A stretch of DNA of 64,000 nucleotides, taken from Bacteroidota bacterium. Lineage in GTDB: Bacteria > Bacteroidota > Bacteroidia > Flavobacteriales_D > Crocinitomicaceae. The notes under the pieces are model-generated. The model ran no database searches, was not told the DNA's origin, and was given only the letters and a program-made list of their open reading frames with translations. A program made the position numbers and the translations under genes. The stretch is taken from NCBI GenBank assembly GCA_030148165.1, contig JASBTZ010000003.1, positions 1,426,001 through 1,490,000 of the forward strand, read 5' to 3'. Below are positions 8,913 to 18,009 of this stretch, one piece after another. Numbering within the stretch: the stretch's first letter is position 1; each line of letters opens with the position of its first letter.

Positions 8913-9503
8913 GTGAAAGACCAGGACTGGAACATATCGAGAAAGAACTTTGTCAGGACAATGTTATTGGGCGGATTGGCCCTTCAATTACCCTGGCTTC
9001 AGAGCTGCACTGATGAACATGGCTTTCCTATTCCAGCCAATCTTGACCCACTTACGAAAGACCAATTTGTTACACTTCAGCATTTGTTACTGATTCTGTT
9101 TCCCGATGACGGCAACGGACCTTCAGCGATCGATATTCATGCTGATCAATACATTCTATGGGTGTTAAATGACCCTGAGCTTGACCCGAACGAGAACAAC
9201 TTTATCATAGAGAAACTGGACTTGTTTCAAGAAAAGTGTGCCGAATCCTTATCAATGGATTTCAAGTCATTATCTATCGCTGAACAACAAGATTTCGTTT
9301 CAACAATTTCCAGGGAAAAGTGGGGCAAGAGATGGATGTCCCGTTTGCTAACACTCATCTTTGAAGCATTGCTACTTGACCCATCATACGGAGGTAATTC
9401 CGAAGAAGTTGGATGGAACTGGCTTGCTCATAATCCAGGTTACCCGAGACCACATGATAAAATTAGATACCCCAACATTCTAAGCCTCAAACATGAAGTA
9501 TGA
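8913..9503 (+). CDS. Gluconate 2-dehydrogenase subunit 3 family protein
   Basis: 196 residues with a GTG start. The N-terminus reads ISRKNFVRTMLLGGLALQLPWLQSC: a Tat-like signal with RK in place of the twin arginine, ending in a possible lipobox. The body (LTKDQFVTLQHLLLILFPDD, then GWNWLAHNPGYPRPHD near the end) matches the small (gamma) subunit family that accompanies membrane-bound GMC dehydrogenases and helps to export them. It overlaps the GMC gene by 11 bp, so the two are translated from one message and very probably form a complex at the periplasmic face of the membrane. No Shine-Dalgarno sequence is seen, and a strong terminator lies directly upstream, leaving little room for a separate promoter. 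Confidence 0.9.
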   Translation: MKDQDWNISRKNFVRTMLLGGLALQLPWLQSCTDEHGFPIPANLDPLTKDQFVTLQHLLLILFPDDGNGPSAIDIHADQYILWVLNDPELDPNENNFIIEKLDLFQEKCAESLSMDFKSLSIAEQQDFVSTISREKWGKRWMSRLLTLIFEALLLDPSYGGNSEEVGWNWLAHNPGYPRPHDKIRYPNILSLKHEV

Positions 9504-11178
9504 TGTCTGTGTCATAGGAAGTGGTGCGGGAGCAGGACCTGTCATTTATGAGCTGTCTAAAGAAGGCTACAAGGTCGTGGTTCTTGAAAAAGGTCCCTGG
9601 TTTAAAACGGAAGATTTTGCGAAAGACGAAATGGTCGCAACCAGACGGAGTGTTTATACTCCCAATTTGCGAGATGAGCGTCATGTGCTTGTTAAAAAAG
9701 AAAAGGACGGTAAATACTGGAGCAAATCTACTTATTCCAGCGGAAAGGATTTTTGGAATGGAAGTGCTATAGGTGGATCGTCCAATTTCATGAGCGCTTA
9801 TTTTCATCGGCTCAAACCGGTCGATTTTAAACTGCTAAGTGAATTTGGACCCATTGAGGGCGCTAATGTCACTGATTGGCCGATTTCCTATGAAGAGCTG
9901 GAACCTTATTATGCAAAAACAGAAAAGATCGTTGGGGTATCCGGGACTGTTAGTAAACACTCATTTCTAGAGCCTCGATCAACTCCTGACTTTCCCTATC
10001 CCCCTTTAGCAGAAAATATTTTTGCAAAATGGTTGGATAAGGGCGCCGAAAGGCTCAATTACGAGCTCTTCCCCACTCCGAGAGGAATCATTTCGAAACA
10101 GAAAGATGAAAGGCAATCGTGCTTCTATTCAAACTACTGTGGTAGTTATGGGTGCTCTTCTGATGCAAAGAGTAGTTCACGCGTCGCCCTGATCAATGAT
10201 GCTCTCGCAACTGGTAATTGCACGGTCTTACCTAATAGTAAGGTTTACCATCTGGAAACTGATGGTAAAGGAAGAATCGTCAAAGCCAACTATTACGACC
10301 ACGATGGCACCAGACAGGCCATAGAGGCACGTATCTTTGTCGTTGCTGCTCAGGCTGTAGAAACATCCCGATTACTCCTAATGAGTAAGAATGAAGAGTT
10401 TCCGAATGGTCTAGCCAATAATGCTGGTCAGGTTGGTAAGAATATCGTTTTCTCAGGTGGAGGAGTTGGGTCAGGACAGCTTTTCTTTGATGATCTCAGT
10501 GAAGAGGATGCCAGTCAATTGAACACACCCGGGTTATTCATCAATCGGGCATCACAACAATGGTATGTAATCGATGACCCGGATTTCGGGCCACGAATGA
10601 AAGGTGGAACGATAGATTTTGTTTCTGAACATGCAAATGGTGTAACCAAAGCCATTCGACAGAAATATGACGGCTCAGGCAATCTTGTGTTCGGCTCCGA
10701 TTTAAAGTCTAAACTCAAAGCATATTTTACAGAGCAGCGTAAGCTGAAGTATGAGATCTTTGTTGATTGGCTGCCAAATGATAAGTGCTTTGTAGAATTG
10801 GATGATGAGGTAACCGATAAATGGGGAGACCCCGTTGCTAAAGTATGGTTGGGTTATCACGAACACGACCTGAAAGTAGGAAGATACATCGCAGAAAAAG
10901 CAGAGGCCCTGTTTAAAGAGATAGGAATGAAACATGTTTCCACAGGTATCAGTGGATCTGTTTCACCTAATTTACAAGCAGGGGGGTGTCGATTTGGCAA
11001 TGACCCACAAACTTCGGTTCTGGATAAAAATTGTCGCGCACACGAGGTCGACAACCTCTACGTGACTGACGGAAGTTTTATGCCTACAGGTGGAAGCGTT
11101 ACCTACACTTTTACCATCTATGCTAATTCATTCAGAGTAGCTGAATCGATCATCGCTTCCCTCAAATCTCAAGCATAA
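9493..11178 (+). CDS. GMC family oxidoreductase, large subunit of a gluconate-dehydrogenase-like enzyme
   Basis: 561 residues. The Rossmann FAD motif GSGAGAGP is at residues 9-16, followed by VVVLEKGPW. The middle holds the GMC signature GGSSNFMSAYFHR and a Cys cluster (CFYSNYCGSYGC, about 213-224). The C-terminus has the GMC_oxred_C pattern (GGCRFGNDPQTSVLD, then NLYVTDGSFMPTGGSVTYTFTI). No signal peptide of its own is visible, which fits export together with the signal-bearing small subunit. The family oxidises alcohols or sugars and passes electrons to a cytochrome or quinone; no cytochrome c gene follows. The catalytic His-Asn positions look non-canonical (see findings). Substrate unknown. 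Confidence 0.92.
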   Translation: MKYDVCVIGSGAGAGPVIYELSKEGYKVVVLEKGPWFKTEDFAKDEMVATRRSVYTPNLRDERHVLVKKEKDGKYWSKSTYSSGKDFWNGSAIGGSSNFMSAYFHRLKPVDFKLLSEFGPIEGANVTDWPISYEELEPYYAKTEKIVGVSGTVSKHSFLEPRSTPDFPYPPLAENIFAKWLDKGAERLNYELFPTPRGIISKQKDERQSCFYSNYCGSYGCSSDAKSSSRVALINDALATGNCTVLPNSKVYHLETDGKGRIVKANYYDHDGTRQAIEARIFVVAAQAVETSRLLLMSKNEEFPNGLANNAGQVGKNIVFSGGGVGSGQLFFDDLSEEDASQLNTPGLFINRASQQWYVIDDPDFGPRMKGGTIDFVSEHANGVTKAIRQKYDGSGNLVFGSDLKSKLKAYFTEQRKLKYEIFVDWLPNDKCFVELDDEVTDKWGDPVAKVWLGYHEHDLKVGRYIAEKAEALFKEIGMKHVSTGISGSVSPNLQAGGCRFGNDPQTSVLDKNCRAHEVDNLYVTDGSFMPTGGSVTYTFTIYANSFRVAESIIASLKSQA

Positions 11179-11207
11179 AAAAAGCCCTCTTTCGAAGGCT
11201 TTTTTTT
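11178..11207. terminator. Bidirectional terminator between GMC gene and subtilase gene
   Basis: An A-run plus AGCC (to 11186) pairs with GGCT plus a T-run (11197-11207). A T-run follows on both strands, suiting the two convergent genes that end at 11178 and 11223. Confidence 0.8.
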
Positions 11208-11222
11208 AGGAATTAATATTCG

Positions 11223-14200
11223 CTATCTCTTTATAAATCGATGTGTAGCATTATTCTCATCAACAGATAAGAAATATACTCCACGAGCAAAAGCATCTAA
11301 CTTGATGTTCGTTACATTGTTCTTGATCGTTCCTTCTTTAAGGATCTTACCAGTCACATCACGAATCACAAATCCTTTACCTAACTGTGAATCATCTACA
11401 GTAACGTTGATGTATTCATTAGCAGGGTTTGGATACAAGCTCACGAATGAACCATTAAGCTCTTCGATTCCGATCCCTGAGATATTGACAACATCTGTTA
11501 TCGTATCACTTCCACAACCATTCGATACGATCAACGTTACCGTGAAGGTACCATTTGTCGTATACGTATAGACTGGATTTTCCAGAGTAGAGGATCCAAT
11601 ACCATCACCGAAATCCCATGACCACGAAGTTGCATCCACCGATGTACTTGTGAACGTGTAATCGTAATTGACATTTGATTGGTTAAAAGATGCTGTCGGA
11701 GGTCCTCCTAGAACTGTAATAGCCAATGTGCTCGGCGCACTTAATCCACAAATGTTTTCAGCCTGCACCTCAATTGTTCCCGATGTACCGTCATTGGTAA
11801 CCGTAATCGAATTGGTTGTGCTTGATCCGGTCCAACCTGCTGGAATAGTCCATACATAGAATACAGAAGGATCATTTACTACTGAGTAAGCTGATGTTGC
11901 ACTGTCACACACAGATGTCAATCCAGAAATCGCACTAGGTTGAGCTGCGGGAGCAACTGCCGTTACGTAACTAGGTTTCGTCAATGTTGTTTGTGAAGTA
12001 CCATCACTAACTGTAAGCGTTACGTCGTAAACTCCAGGTGCAGCATACTGTATAGTCGGATTCTGTGCTGTTGATGTCGCTGGCGTTCCTCCAGGGAATG
12101 ACCATGTCCATGAAGTTGGTGTACCACCAGTAGTCAAGTCTGTAAAGTCAACATTCGTGTTAGTACAAACATTTAGTGGACTAGCCGAGAAATCACAAAC
12201 CAAAGAAGAGGAGAGATCGTTCCACTTCCACATACCTTCACTTGAAGCACTCGCGTTAAACCATCCTGACCATCCAACTGAAGGGTTAGTAAATTCAACA
12301 TACAAGTGCTGCTCTGTATCGATAAGTGTCCATGTTGTGCCACCATCTGTACTGTACGACGATCCTGTCAATCCTGTACTGAATGCTGTATTTGTTCCTT
12401 CAATGAAACAAAGGCCATTGGTGAATACGGAACCAACTGTTGTCAGCTGAGTCCAGTTAGCACCACTGTCATAAGTTGCGTAAACGTTTCCGTTGTTATC
12501 GATGATCAATCCGTCTGTCGCGTTAGCGAATGAAATGTTTGCAGAGCTACCTGATGTGATGGCTCCACCGAAATCAGGAACTGGTGTGTTGTACACGGTC
12601 CATGTATTACCCTGGTCCGTCGAATGATATAGTCTACCCAAACTGGTAGTATACCACACACTGTTTCCAACAACTTCAATTTGACGGGTATACCCGAATT
12701 CGTTTCCATTCTGCGGGTTAGGAATATTTCCTCCCGGAACCGGAACCCAGGTCGTTCCTCCATTTGTTGTTGTATAAAGCTCAAATTCTCCACTGATCGG
12801 GTCACCCTGACAGAATCCGGTGTTCGCATCCCAGAAGTAAACAACATTCGTAAACGAAGCTGCATTGTTATACAGCGCTGTATTTTGTCTGTTCCAGGTT
12901 GTTCCACCGTTAGTCGTTTTCCAGATACCACCAACCTGACCGGCTCCCGTAGGATATACAGCAGCCCAGGCTGTATTAGCATCAACTGCATGTACATGTG
13001 AAATTCCCAAATTCGGATTACCAACACTTACGTTACCCGGTGTCCAGGTAAATCCTCCATCCGTTGTCTTAGTAAATTCCTGCACGTTTGCTCCACCACC
13101 GGAACCATCGTAAGCAGTTGCCCACACAATATTTGGATCAACAATAGAGATGTAATTAATTCCTCTGGTAGCTGTTGTAAATCCTGAAGCTTGCTCCAGC
13201 CATTCTCCATATGGAGGCACACTAACAGTGATATACCCCGGCTGAGTTAAGGTCTGTGTACTCTGGCTGTTTGTTACCTGAAGTGTCACATCATAAGATC
13301 CCGCCGTATTATACTGAATTGGCGGAGGTGTCTGACCGGTAAATGAACCAGGTGTTCCACCCGGGAATGTCCACTGCCAGTTTGTAATTGGGTTTCCACC
13401 GTCAGCAGAAAGATCTGTGAAAGTAACGAAGTCACCTTCTGTGATCTGCGTTGGTGTTCCTGTAAAGTACGGTAGTGGATCTCCTGTTAATGTACTCTGA
13501 ACACATTGAAGTGCTGCTAATGCATCAATTCTTGGTCCTATATTCTGGTTGATCACAACCCCTGATGACAATAGACATGCTTCTACCTGTGCCGGTGTCA
13601 TTGTTGGGTTCATACTCAACATTAGTCCAACTAAACCTGCAGCAAATGGAGTTGCCATAGAAGTACCTCCCATTTGTGCGTAGTTGTTTCCACCTGTTGT
13701 ATAAACCGTACTGTAAAGACCACCGTAAGAATAGCCTCCCGGCGATGCAATATCAACAAATTGCGTTGCTCCATTGTAATTAGAGAAGCTTGATTTTGTA
13801 TCGTTTGAGTTAACCGATCCTACACAGATCACGTTGTTATATCCACCCGGATATTGAACTGTTGTGCTGTTGTCATTGCCTGCTGCAGCAAGGAATACAA
13901 TAGAAGGATATGCATTAATTAAATTCTGCATTGAATTACTGAAGCTTGTTGATCCGTAAGACATACTCACTACGTTCGCTCCATTCTGGCAAGCCCATTG
14001 AACCCCCGAGTAGCTATACCAAATACTTCCTGAGCTCGTTGCACTGTTAGGCGTAGCCTTTACTCCTATCAATTCAACATTTGCTCCTAAACCAACCATT
14101 CCAATACTGTTATTGATATCCGCAGTTGCAAGACCGCCACAGTGTGTACCGTGCGACCAACCGAAATCCTGACTGGCAGTTAGCGGTGGTGTTGCGTCAT

Positions 14201-14771
14201 TATCGTTGTCGGCAACATCTCTTTCCGAGAAAGTTGTCAAATCCTGATGACCTCCGAAAACTGCGTTATCAACGATAGCAACCTTGATCGAGTTACTACC
14301 CTGGCTAATATCCCAGGCTGCCTCAGAACCAACTAATGTATGGTACCATTTTGAAGTTCCTGTATGCAGTGGATCGTTCGGTACAAAGTCAAATGTATAG
14401 ATCGGTTCTTTTTCCGCATACTCAACATTTGCAATCTCAGATAATTCACGAACTAGTTCATCAATTTTATCAAATTCCTGAAACTCGATACGGAAGATGG
14501 TCATTAATCCATCCTTTCCTGTAAAATAACTTGGCTTTTCGAATTTTGTCACCGTTAGACCATCAAATAAAGTCTCTATATCCGGATAATCCGAAAGGTT
14601 CATTTGAAGACTGTAGTCATTTTTGTCTAGTTGAACAGGGTTAACGTGTTGAACCTGATCACTATTTAGTTTGAACATGATCGTACCATCCAAGAATTCC
14701 GGATTGTAAGTCTGTCCAAATGCTAGTTGGCTAACTAACAAAATTGAAAAAATACGTAGAAGTGTTTTCAT
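11223..14771 (-). CDS. Secreted S8 (subtilisin) protease with PKD domains and T9SS sorting domain
   Basis: 1182 residues. A signal peptide (1-19) is followed by a propeptide-like region and a subtilase domain with the full triad: Asp168 (VAIVDNA), His207 (SHGTHCGG) and Ser371 (GGTSMATP), plus the oxyanion Asn in AAAGND. PKD domains follow at about 430-515, 860-940 and 1030-1100 (SWSWDFGDG). Between the first two lies a BNR/Ycf48-like propeller region rich in TTNGGTTW, and a PKD-like module lies at about 945-1030. The last 75 residues (SLYPNPANEYINV ... GVYFLSV ... KR) are a type A T9SS C-terminal domain. It is therefore exported by Sec, carried over the outer membrane by the T9SS, and probably surface-attached or released to digest protein. 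Confidence 0.95.
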   Translation of the reverse strand: MKTLLRIFSILLVSQLAFGQTYNPEFLDGTIMFKLNSDQVQHVNPVQLDKNDYSLQMNLSDYPDIETLFDGLTVTKFEKPSYFTGKDGLMTIFRIEFQEFDKIDELVRELSEIANVEYAEKEPIYTFDFVPNDPLHTGTSKWYHTLVGSEAAWDISQGSNSIKVAIVDNAVFGGHQDLTTFSERDVADNDNDATPPLTASQDFGWSHGTHCGGLATADINNSIGMVGLGANVELIGVKATPNSATSSGSIWYSYSGVQWACQNGANVVSMSYGSTSFSNSMQNLINAYPSIVFLAAAGNDNSTTVQYPGGYNNVICVGSVNSNDTKSSFSNYNGATQFVDIASPGGYSYGGLYSTVYTTGGNNYAQMGGTSMATPFAAGLVGLMLSMNPTMTPAQVEACLLSSGVVINQNIGPRIDALAALQCVQSTLTGDPLPYFTGTPTQITEGDFVTFTDLSADGGNPITNWQWTFPGGTPGSFTGQTPPPIQYNTAGSYDVTLQVTNSQSTQTLTQPGYITVSVPPYGEWLEQASGFTTATRGINYISIVDPNIVWATAYDGSGGGANVQEFTKTTDGGFTWTPGNVSVGNPNLGISHVHAVDANTAWAAVYPTGAGQVGGIWKTTNGGTTWNRQNTALYNNAASFTNVVYFWDANTGFCQGDPISGEFELYTTTNGGTTWVPVPGGNIPNPQNGNEFGYTRQIEVVGNSVWYTTSLGRLYHSTDQGNTWTVYNTPVPDFGGAITSGSSANISFANATDGLIIDNNGNVYATYDSGANWTQLTTVGSVFTNGLCFIEGTNTAFSTGLTGSSYSTDGGTTWTLIDTEQHLYVEFTNPSVGWSGWFNASASSEGMWKWNDLSSSLVCDFSASPLNVCTNTNVDFTDLTTGGTPTSWTWSFPGGTPATSTAQNPTIQYAAPGVYDVTLTVSDGTSQTTLTKPSYVTAVAPAAQPSAISGLTSVCDSATSAYSVVNDPSVFYVWTIPAGWTGSSTTNSITVTNDGTSGTIEVQAENICGLSAPSTLAITVLGGPPTASFNQSNVNYDYTFTSTSVDATSWSWDFGDGIGSSTLENPVYTYTTNGTFTVTLIVSNGCGSDTITDVVNISGIGIEELNGSFVSLYPNPANEYINVTVDDSQLGKGFVIRDVTGKILKEGTIKNNVTNIKLDAFARGVYFLSVDENNATHRFIKR

Positions 14772-14841
14772 TTTAGGGGTTTTATAATTTTAAGCAAAGC
14801 AAGATACGAAAATTAATCTGAAAATCAGAATGATAAAATTG

Positions 14842-14849
14842 TAGTTTTG
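14842..14849 (+). promoter_or_regulatory. -7 promoter box (TAnnTTTG) of thiL
   Basis: TAGTTTTG ends 9 nt before the first ATG of thiL at 14859. No clear -33 TTTG was found. Confidence 0.4.
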
Positions 14850-14858
14850 CAGTAACGA

Positions 14859-15902
14859 ATGCCCATGGATAACAAACGTACAGAGCTCGATAAATTAGGT
14901 GAATTTGGTCTCATTGATCACCTCACTGAAAAATTCAAACTAAAAAACAAATCAAGTGTTTTAGGTGTAGGTGATGATGCTGCAATCATCGAAGCAAACG
15001 ATAAGGAGTACTTCCTGATTAGCACGGATACTTTATTGGAAGGAATTCACTTTGACTTGATGTATATGCCGTTGAAGCATCTTGGATACAAGGCTGTAGC
15101 TGTTAATGTATCTGATATTTGCGCAATGAATGGAAAAGCCGAGCAGATTACAGTTTCAATAGCTGTGTCAAATCGCTTTCCTGTGGAAGCACTGGAAGAA
15201 TTATACGATGGTATTAAAGTCGCGTGTGAAAACTTTCAGGTTGACCTCGTGGGTGGTGATACAAGCTCTTCTCTTTCCGGTCTAGCTATTTCGATCACTG
15301 TGGTTGGTCGCGTAGAAAAGGACAAAGTAGTAAAGCGATCGGGCGCCAAAGAGAATGACCTGGTGGTAGTAAGCGGCGATCTCGGAGGTGCTTATGTTGG
15401 GCTACAGGTGCTGGAACGCGAAAAAGCCGTGTACAAAGCAAACCCTGATATTCAGCCCGACCTATCAGGTCATGATTACATCGTAGGACGTCAATTAAAA
15501 CCAGAAGCACGTGTAGACATTATTAAGTTTCTCGATGAACTTGGTGTGGTGCCGACTGCGATGATAGACGTCTCTGACGGATTGGCCTCAGAAGTGCTAC
15601 ATATTTGTAAATCGAGCGAGGTGGGTTGTCACATATACGACGAAAAAGTCCCGATTGACGGAGCAACGTCAATGACGGCAATCGATTTCAATCTGGACCC
15701 AAACACCTGTGCTTTAAACGGTGGTGAAGATTACGAGCTTCTGTTTACAATAGATCAGAAAGATTACGACAAAATAAAAGGGAACCCACATATGACTGTG
15801 ATCGGTCACATTACAGACAAGAATGATGGGAGATATTACGTGGATAAAAATGGTTCAGCTATCGAGCTGAGAGCTCAGGGTTGGAATCATTTCGAGGATT
15901 AA
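14859..15902 (+). CDS. thiL: Thiamine-monophosphate kinase
   Basis: 347 residues, family-typical length. ThiL phosphorylates thiamine monophosphate with ATP to give thiamine diphosphate. The N-terminal landmarks are FGLIDHLTEKF and GVGDDAA; the AIRS-fold motifs STDTLLEGIHFDL, KAVAVNVSDICAMNG, LVGGDTSSS and DVSDGLASE are all present with their Mg/ATP-binding Asp residues. Two ATGs (14859 and 14865) lie in frame; the first is used because the family often has a short polar N-terminus, but the second is possible. Other thiamine genes are not nearby, and no TPP riboswitch fits in the very short leader. The stop overlaps that of the convergent gene by 4 bp. Confidence 0.96.
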   Translation: MPMDNKRTELDKLGEFGLIDHLTEKFKLKNKSSVLGVGDDAAIIEANDKEYFLISTDTLLEGIHFDLMYMPLKHLGYKAVAVNVSDICAMNGKAEQITVSIAVSNRFPVEALEELYDGIKVACENFQVDLVGGDTSSSLSGLAISITVVGRVEKDKVVKRSGAKENDLVVVSGDLGGAYVGLQVLEREKAVYKANPDIQPDLSGHDYIVGRQLKPEARVDIIKFLDELGVVPTAMIDVSDGLASEVLHICKSSEVGCHIYDEKVPIDGATSMTAIDFNLDPNTCALNGGEDYELLFTIDQKDYDKIKGNPHMTVIGHITDKNDGRYYVDKNGSAIELRAQGWNHFED

Positions 15903-17458
15903 CTCGCTTGCCTCATCTGATTATACTTCTCTTTTACCACTAATTCAAACGCTTTCTCTCTGCATTTTGACTCTGCCCAGGATTGAAAATCGAAATATTC
16001 CAGTGCAGCTGCTTCCAATTCATTGTTTAGCAGGATTACTTCTAATTCACGATTGAAATTCTCCCATAGGGTCTTTTCTTCAAAGACATCTTTACTCTTG
16101 ATCAATTTCGAAGTAAAATGAAGAAAGGCCTTTTCGAATTCATACATACGACCTCGAGTTTTGAAGAAGCGTTGTGTGCTTTTTAAGCTATACGGCAGAA
16201 GGTCACCATTATTCAGTTCAATATGAATAAGTAGATCCAGTAGCTGTGAAAAACCGATAATGTCCTCCGTTTTATCAACTTCGCTATCATTCAGCACCCT
16301 GTTGATCCATTTTAAGGCCATATTGAAGTCCTTGTTTCCGATATAAACAACGGCGATCTTATATGCAAGAAATGCCCTTCTCATCGGGTTCAATTTAGAC
16401 TTGAATCGCTCCAGGTTTTTCTCGAGCTCATCCACAAATGCAAGAGAGTCATTGAATGCACCCATTCGAATCTTAAGGTTTAACTCAATACTTGATATAC
16501 TTGAAAATAGTTTGATTTCCAGATCTTCATTCATTTCAACCGACTTGGTGAATTTCTTTAATTGCGCTAGGTATTGAATTGCCAATTTGTGATTGCCCAA
16601 ACGATCAGCCATATAGATAGCATTTGTCATCACTGAAATGTGCTTGTTTGGTTCAATATTTAATACATGATCGGGGTTTGATAACAGGCCCAGATTTACC
16701 TGGAGTTCTTTAAGGGAACTATCCAATTTTCTGATAGCAAAATAATAAGCACTCAGAATATGATGATACAAGTATCTCGCTTCCCCTGTTAAATCCTTAT
16801 CCTCGAATCCCTCCAGGATCGTTTGACAGATATTATCATATTCAAGTATTTCACGTTCGCATCTGGCAACTCCCTTTTTTGCAAGTCTTTCAAATAATCG
16901 ACTTTTTATCAGCCACAACTTATTAAAGCTGTTGAGTGAGTCCAGGCTTTTACTGTATTGTTCTTCGATCAAATCGATTTCTTCTGCGTCTACGTTGAGA
17001 TAGCCACCTGTTTCGATCAGCTTTCTTCTTAAGGCATAGACCTGGATAAGTAATTCTTCTAATTGGTTCTTTTCGCAGAGTTTCTCCGCACTATTCAGTA
17101 ATCTTCTGCATTGATCATAAAGTGACTTCTCAAACAAAATCTCTGCTCCGTGAAGCATTTTATATAATTGGGCATTGACAGAAGCGTTGGAATGATAGGA
17201 GTCTAATGCACTTAAGATGTGATCGTATAGTCGTTTCTTAGTAATTGAAAATCGGTTGATGAAGCTTTCTCCTTTAAAATCTTCGAACAGCTTATCCTCA
17301 TCGTATGTATCCTGTTTATCCAGATAATCAAATAATCGAACGTAATTATTTTCGTCGCCAATGGTATGGCGAGCAGAAACGAGTTTAAAGTACCGTTTCT
17401 CCGATTTCGACATTGATTGGATCAGATCGTAAAGTGCATTTTTTACTTTCCCTGACAT
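15899..17458 (-). CDS. Large helical (TPR-like) cytoplasmic protein, unknown function
   Basis: 519 residues, no signal peptide and no membrane segment. The sequence is almost entirely alpha-helical, with TPR-like alternation of bulky hydrophobic and charged residues (for example the stretches beginning SLYDQCRRLLNSAEKL and HKLAIQYLAQLKKF). The N-terminus MSGKVKNALYDLIQSMSKSEKRYFKL looks like a family signature that I recognise only as a conserved hypothetical protein of Bacteroidota. It stands alone, convergent with thiL with overlapping stops. A scaffold role is plausible from the fold, but no function can be claimed. Confidence 0.8.
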   Translation of the reverse strand: MSGKVKNALYDLIQSMSKSEKRYFKLVSARHTIGDENNYVRLFDYLDKQDTYDEDKLFEDFKGESFINRFSITKKRLYDHILSALDSYHSNASVNAQLYKMLHGAEILFEKSLYDQCRRLLNSAEKLCEKNQLEELLIQVYALRRKLIETGGYLNVDAEEIDLIEEQYSKSLDSLNSFNKLWLIKSRLFERLAKKGVARCEREILEYDNICQTILEGFEDKDLTGEARYLYHHILSAYYFAIRKLDSSLKELQVNLGLLSNPDHVLNIEPNKHISVMTNAIYMADRLGNHKLAIQYLAQLKKFTKSVEMNEDLEIKLFSSISSIELNLKIRMGAFNDSLAFVDELEKNLERFKSKLNPMRRAFLAYKIAVVYIGNKDFNMALKWINRVLNDSEVDKTEDIIGFSQLLDLLIHIELNNGDLLPYSLKSTQRFFKTRGRMYEFEKAFLHFTSKLIKSKDVFEEKTLWENFNRELEVILLNNELEAAALEYFDFQSWAESKCREKAFELVVKEKYNQMRQAS

Positions 17459-17563
17459 AATTCACACATTTTCATTAGTAGCAACTTCAATTTACCAATA
17501 ATGATTATTGGATTTTTAATAAAACCTTGAACTGTATGAATCGTTTACTGAATGGTTATAAAT

Positions 17564-17591
17564 AAAAAAGCCCCCTGATATTCAGGGGGCT
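17564..17591 (-). terminator. Rho-independent terminator of the Gly/Glu-rich lipoprotein gene
   Basis: A perfect 10-bp stem, AGCCCCCTGA (17569-17578) with TCAGGGGGCT (17582-17591), 3-nt loop, followed on the minus strand by six T (17564-17569). Confidence 0.9.
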
Positions 17592-17613
17592 AACTTTATA
17601 TATAAAATTTTAA

Positions 17614-17961
17614 TTATTTATTTCCTTTACCTTTTCCGCTTCCGTCCGGATCTTCGTTTGGATCAGTGATCCCTCCGTTTTCTCCTGCAACCGGTGGGTC
17701 TTCATTTCCACCTGAACCGGCTCCGTTTTCTTCGCCTCCACCTTCCGGACCTTCACCCGCTCCTTCTTCAGAAGCACCACGTGCGTTCGATTGACCCGTT
17801 TGGATGAATTCCTGCGAATCATTTAAACCCATCCGATCTGATCCATCATCCCAAGTAGGAGCGATCATCTCATCCGAGCTTACCGGTGTAATGTCTTGCT
17901 TTTGGCACGATACGAATAACACGCCAAAAACTAAAACTGATATGTAGATTAACTTATTCAT
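17614..17961 (-). CDS. Small low-complexity lipoprotein, unknown function
   Basis: 115 residues with a lipoprotein signal (MNKLIYISVLVFGVLFVSC, Cys19). The mature part begins with a polar stretch and from about residue 66 turns into Gly/Glu/Asn/Pro low complexity (EEGAGEGPEGGGEENG) ending in Lys/Gly. It has its own strong terminator and a candidate promoter box, and lies 35 bp after the histidine kinase gene on the same strand, so it may also be read from that operon. No domain is recognised. Confidence 0.75.
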   Translation of the reverse strand: MNKLIYISVLVFGVLFVSCQKQDITPVSSDEMIAPTWDDGSDRMGLNDSQEFIQTGQSNARGASEEGAGEGPEGGGEENGAGSGGNEDPPVAGENGGITDPNEDPDGSGKGKGNK

Positions 17962-17977
17962 AGCTAACGCACTATAT

Positions 17978-18009
17978 CAAAAATAGGCTAAACGTCTTAA
18001 TTTTCCAAA
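17978..18009 (-). promoter_or_regulatory. Candidate promoter of the small lipoprotein gene
   Basis: On the minus strand, TTTG (18009-18006), a 20-nt spacer, then TATTTTTG (17985-17978), 16 nt before the ATG. It overlaps the 3' end of the kinase gene. Confidence 0.35.

Noticed and set aside
12506-13027. 173-codon frame on the same strand as the subtilase, other phase
   Set aside because: It is a shadow produced by the repetitive Thr/Gly/Asn-rich region of the subtilase, whose frame has full domain support.
14819-14858. Possible TPP riboswitch before thiL
   Set aside because: The leader after the -7 box is less than 10 nt and no TPP-element core is present.
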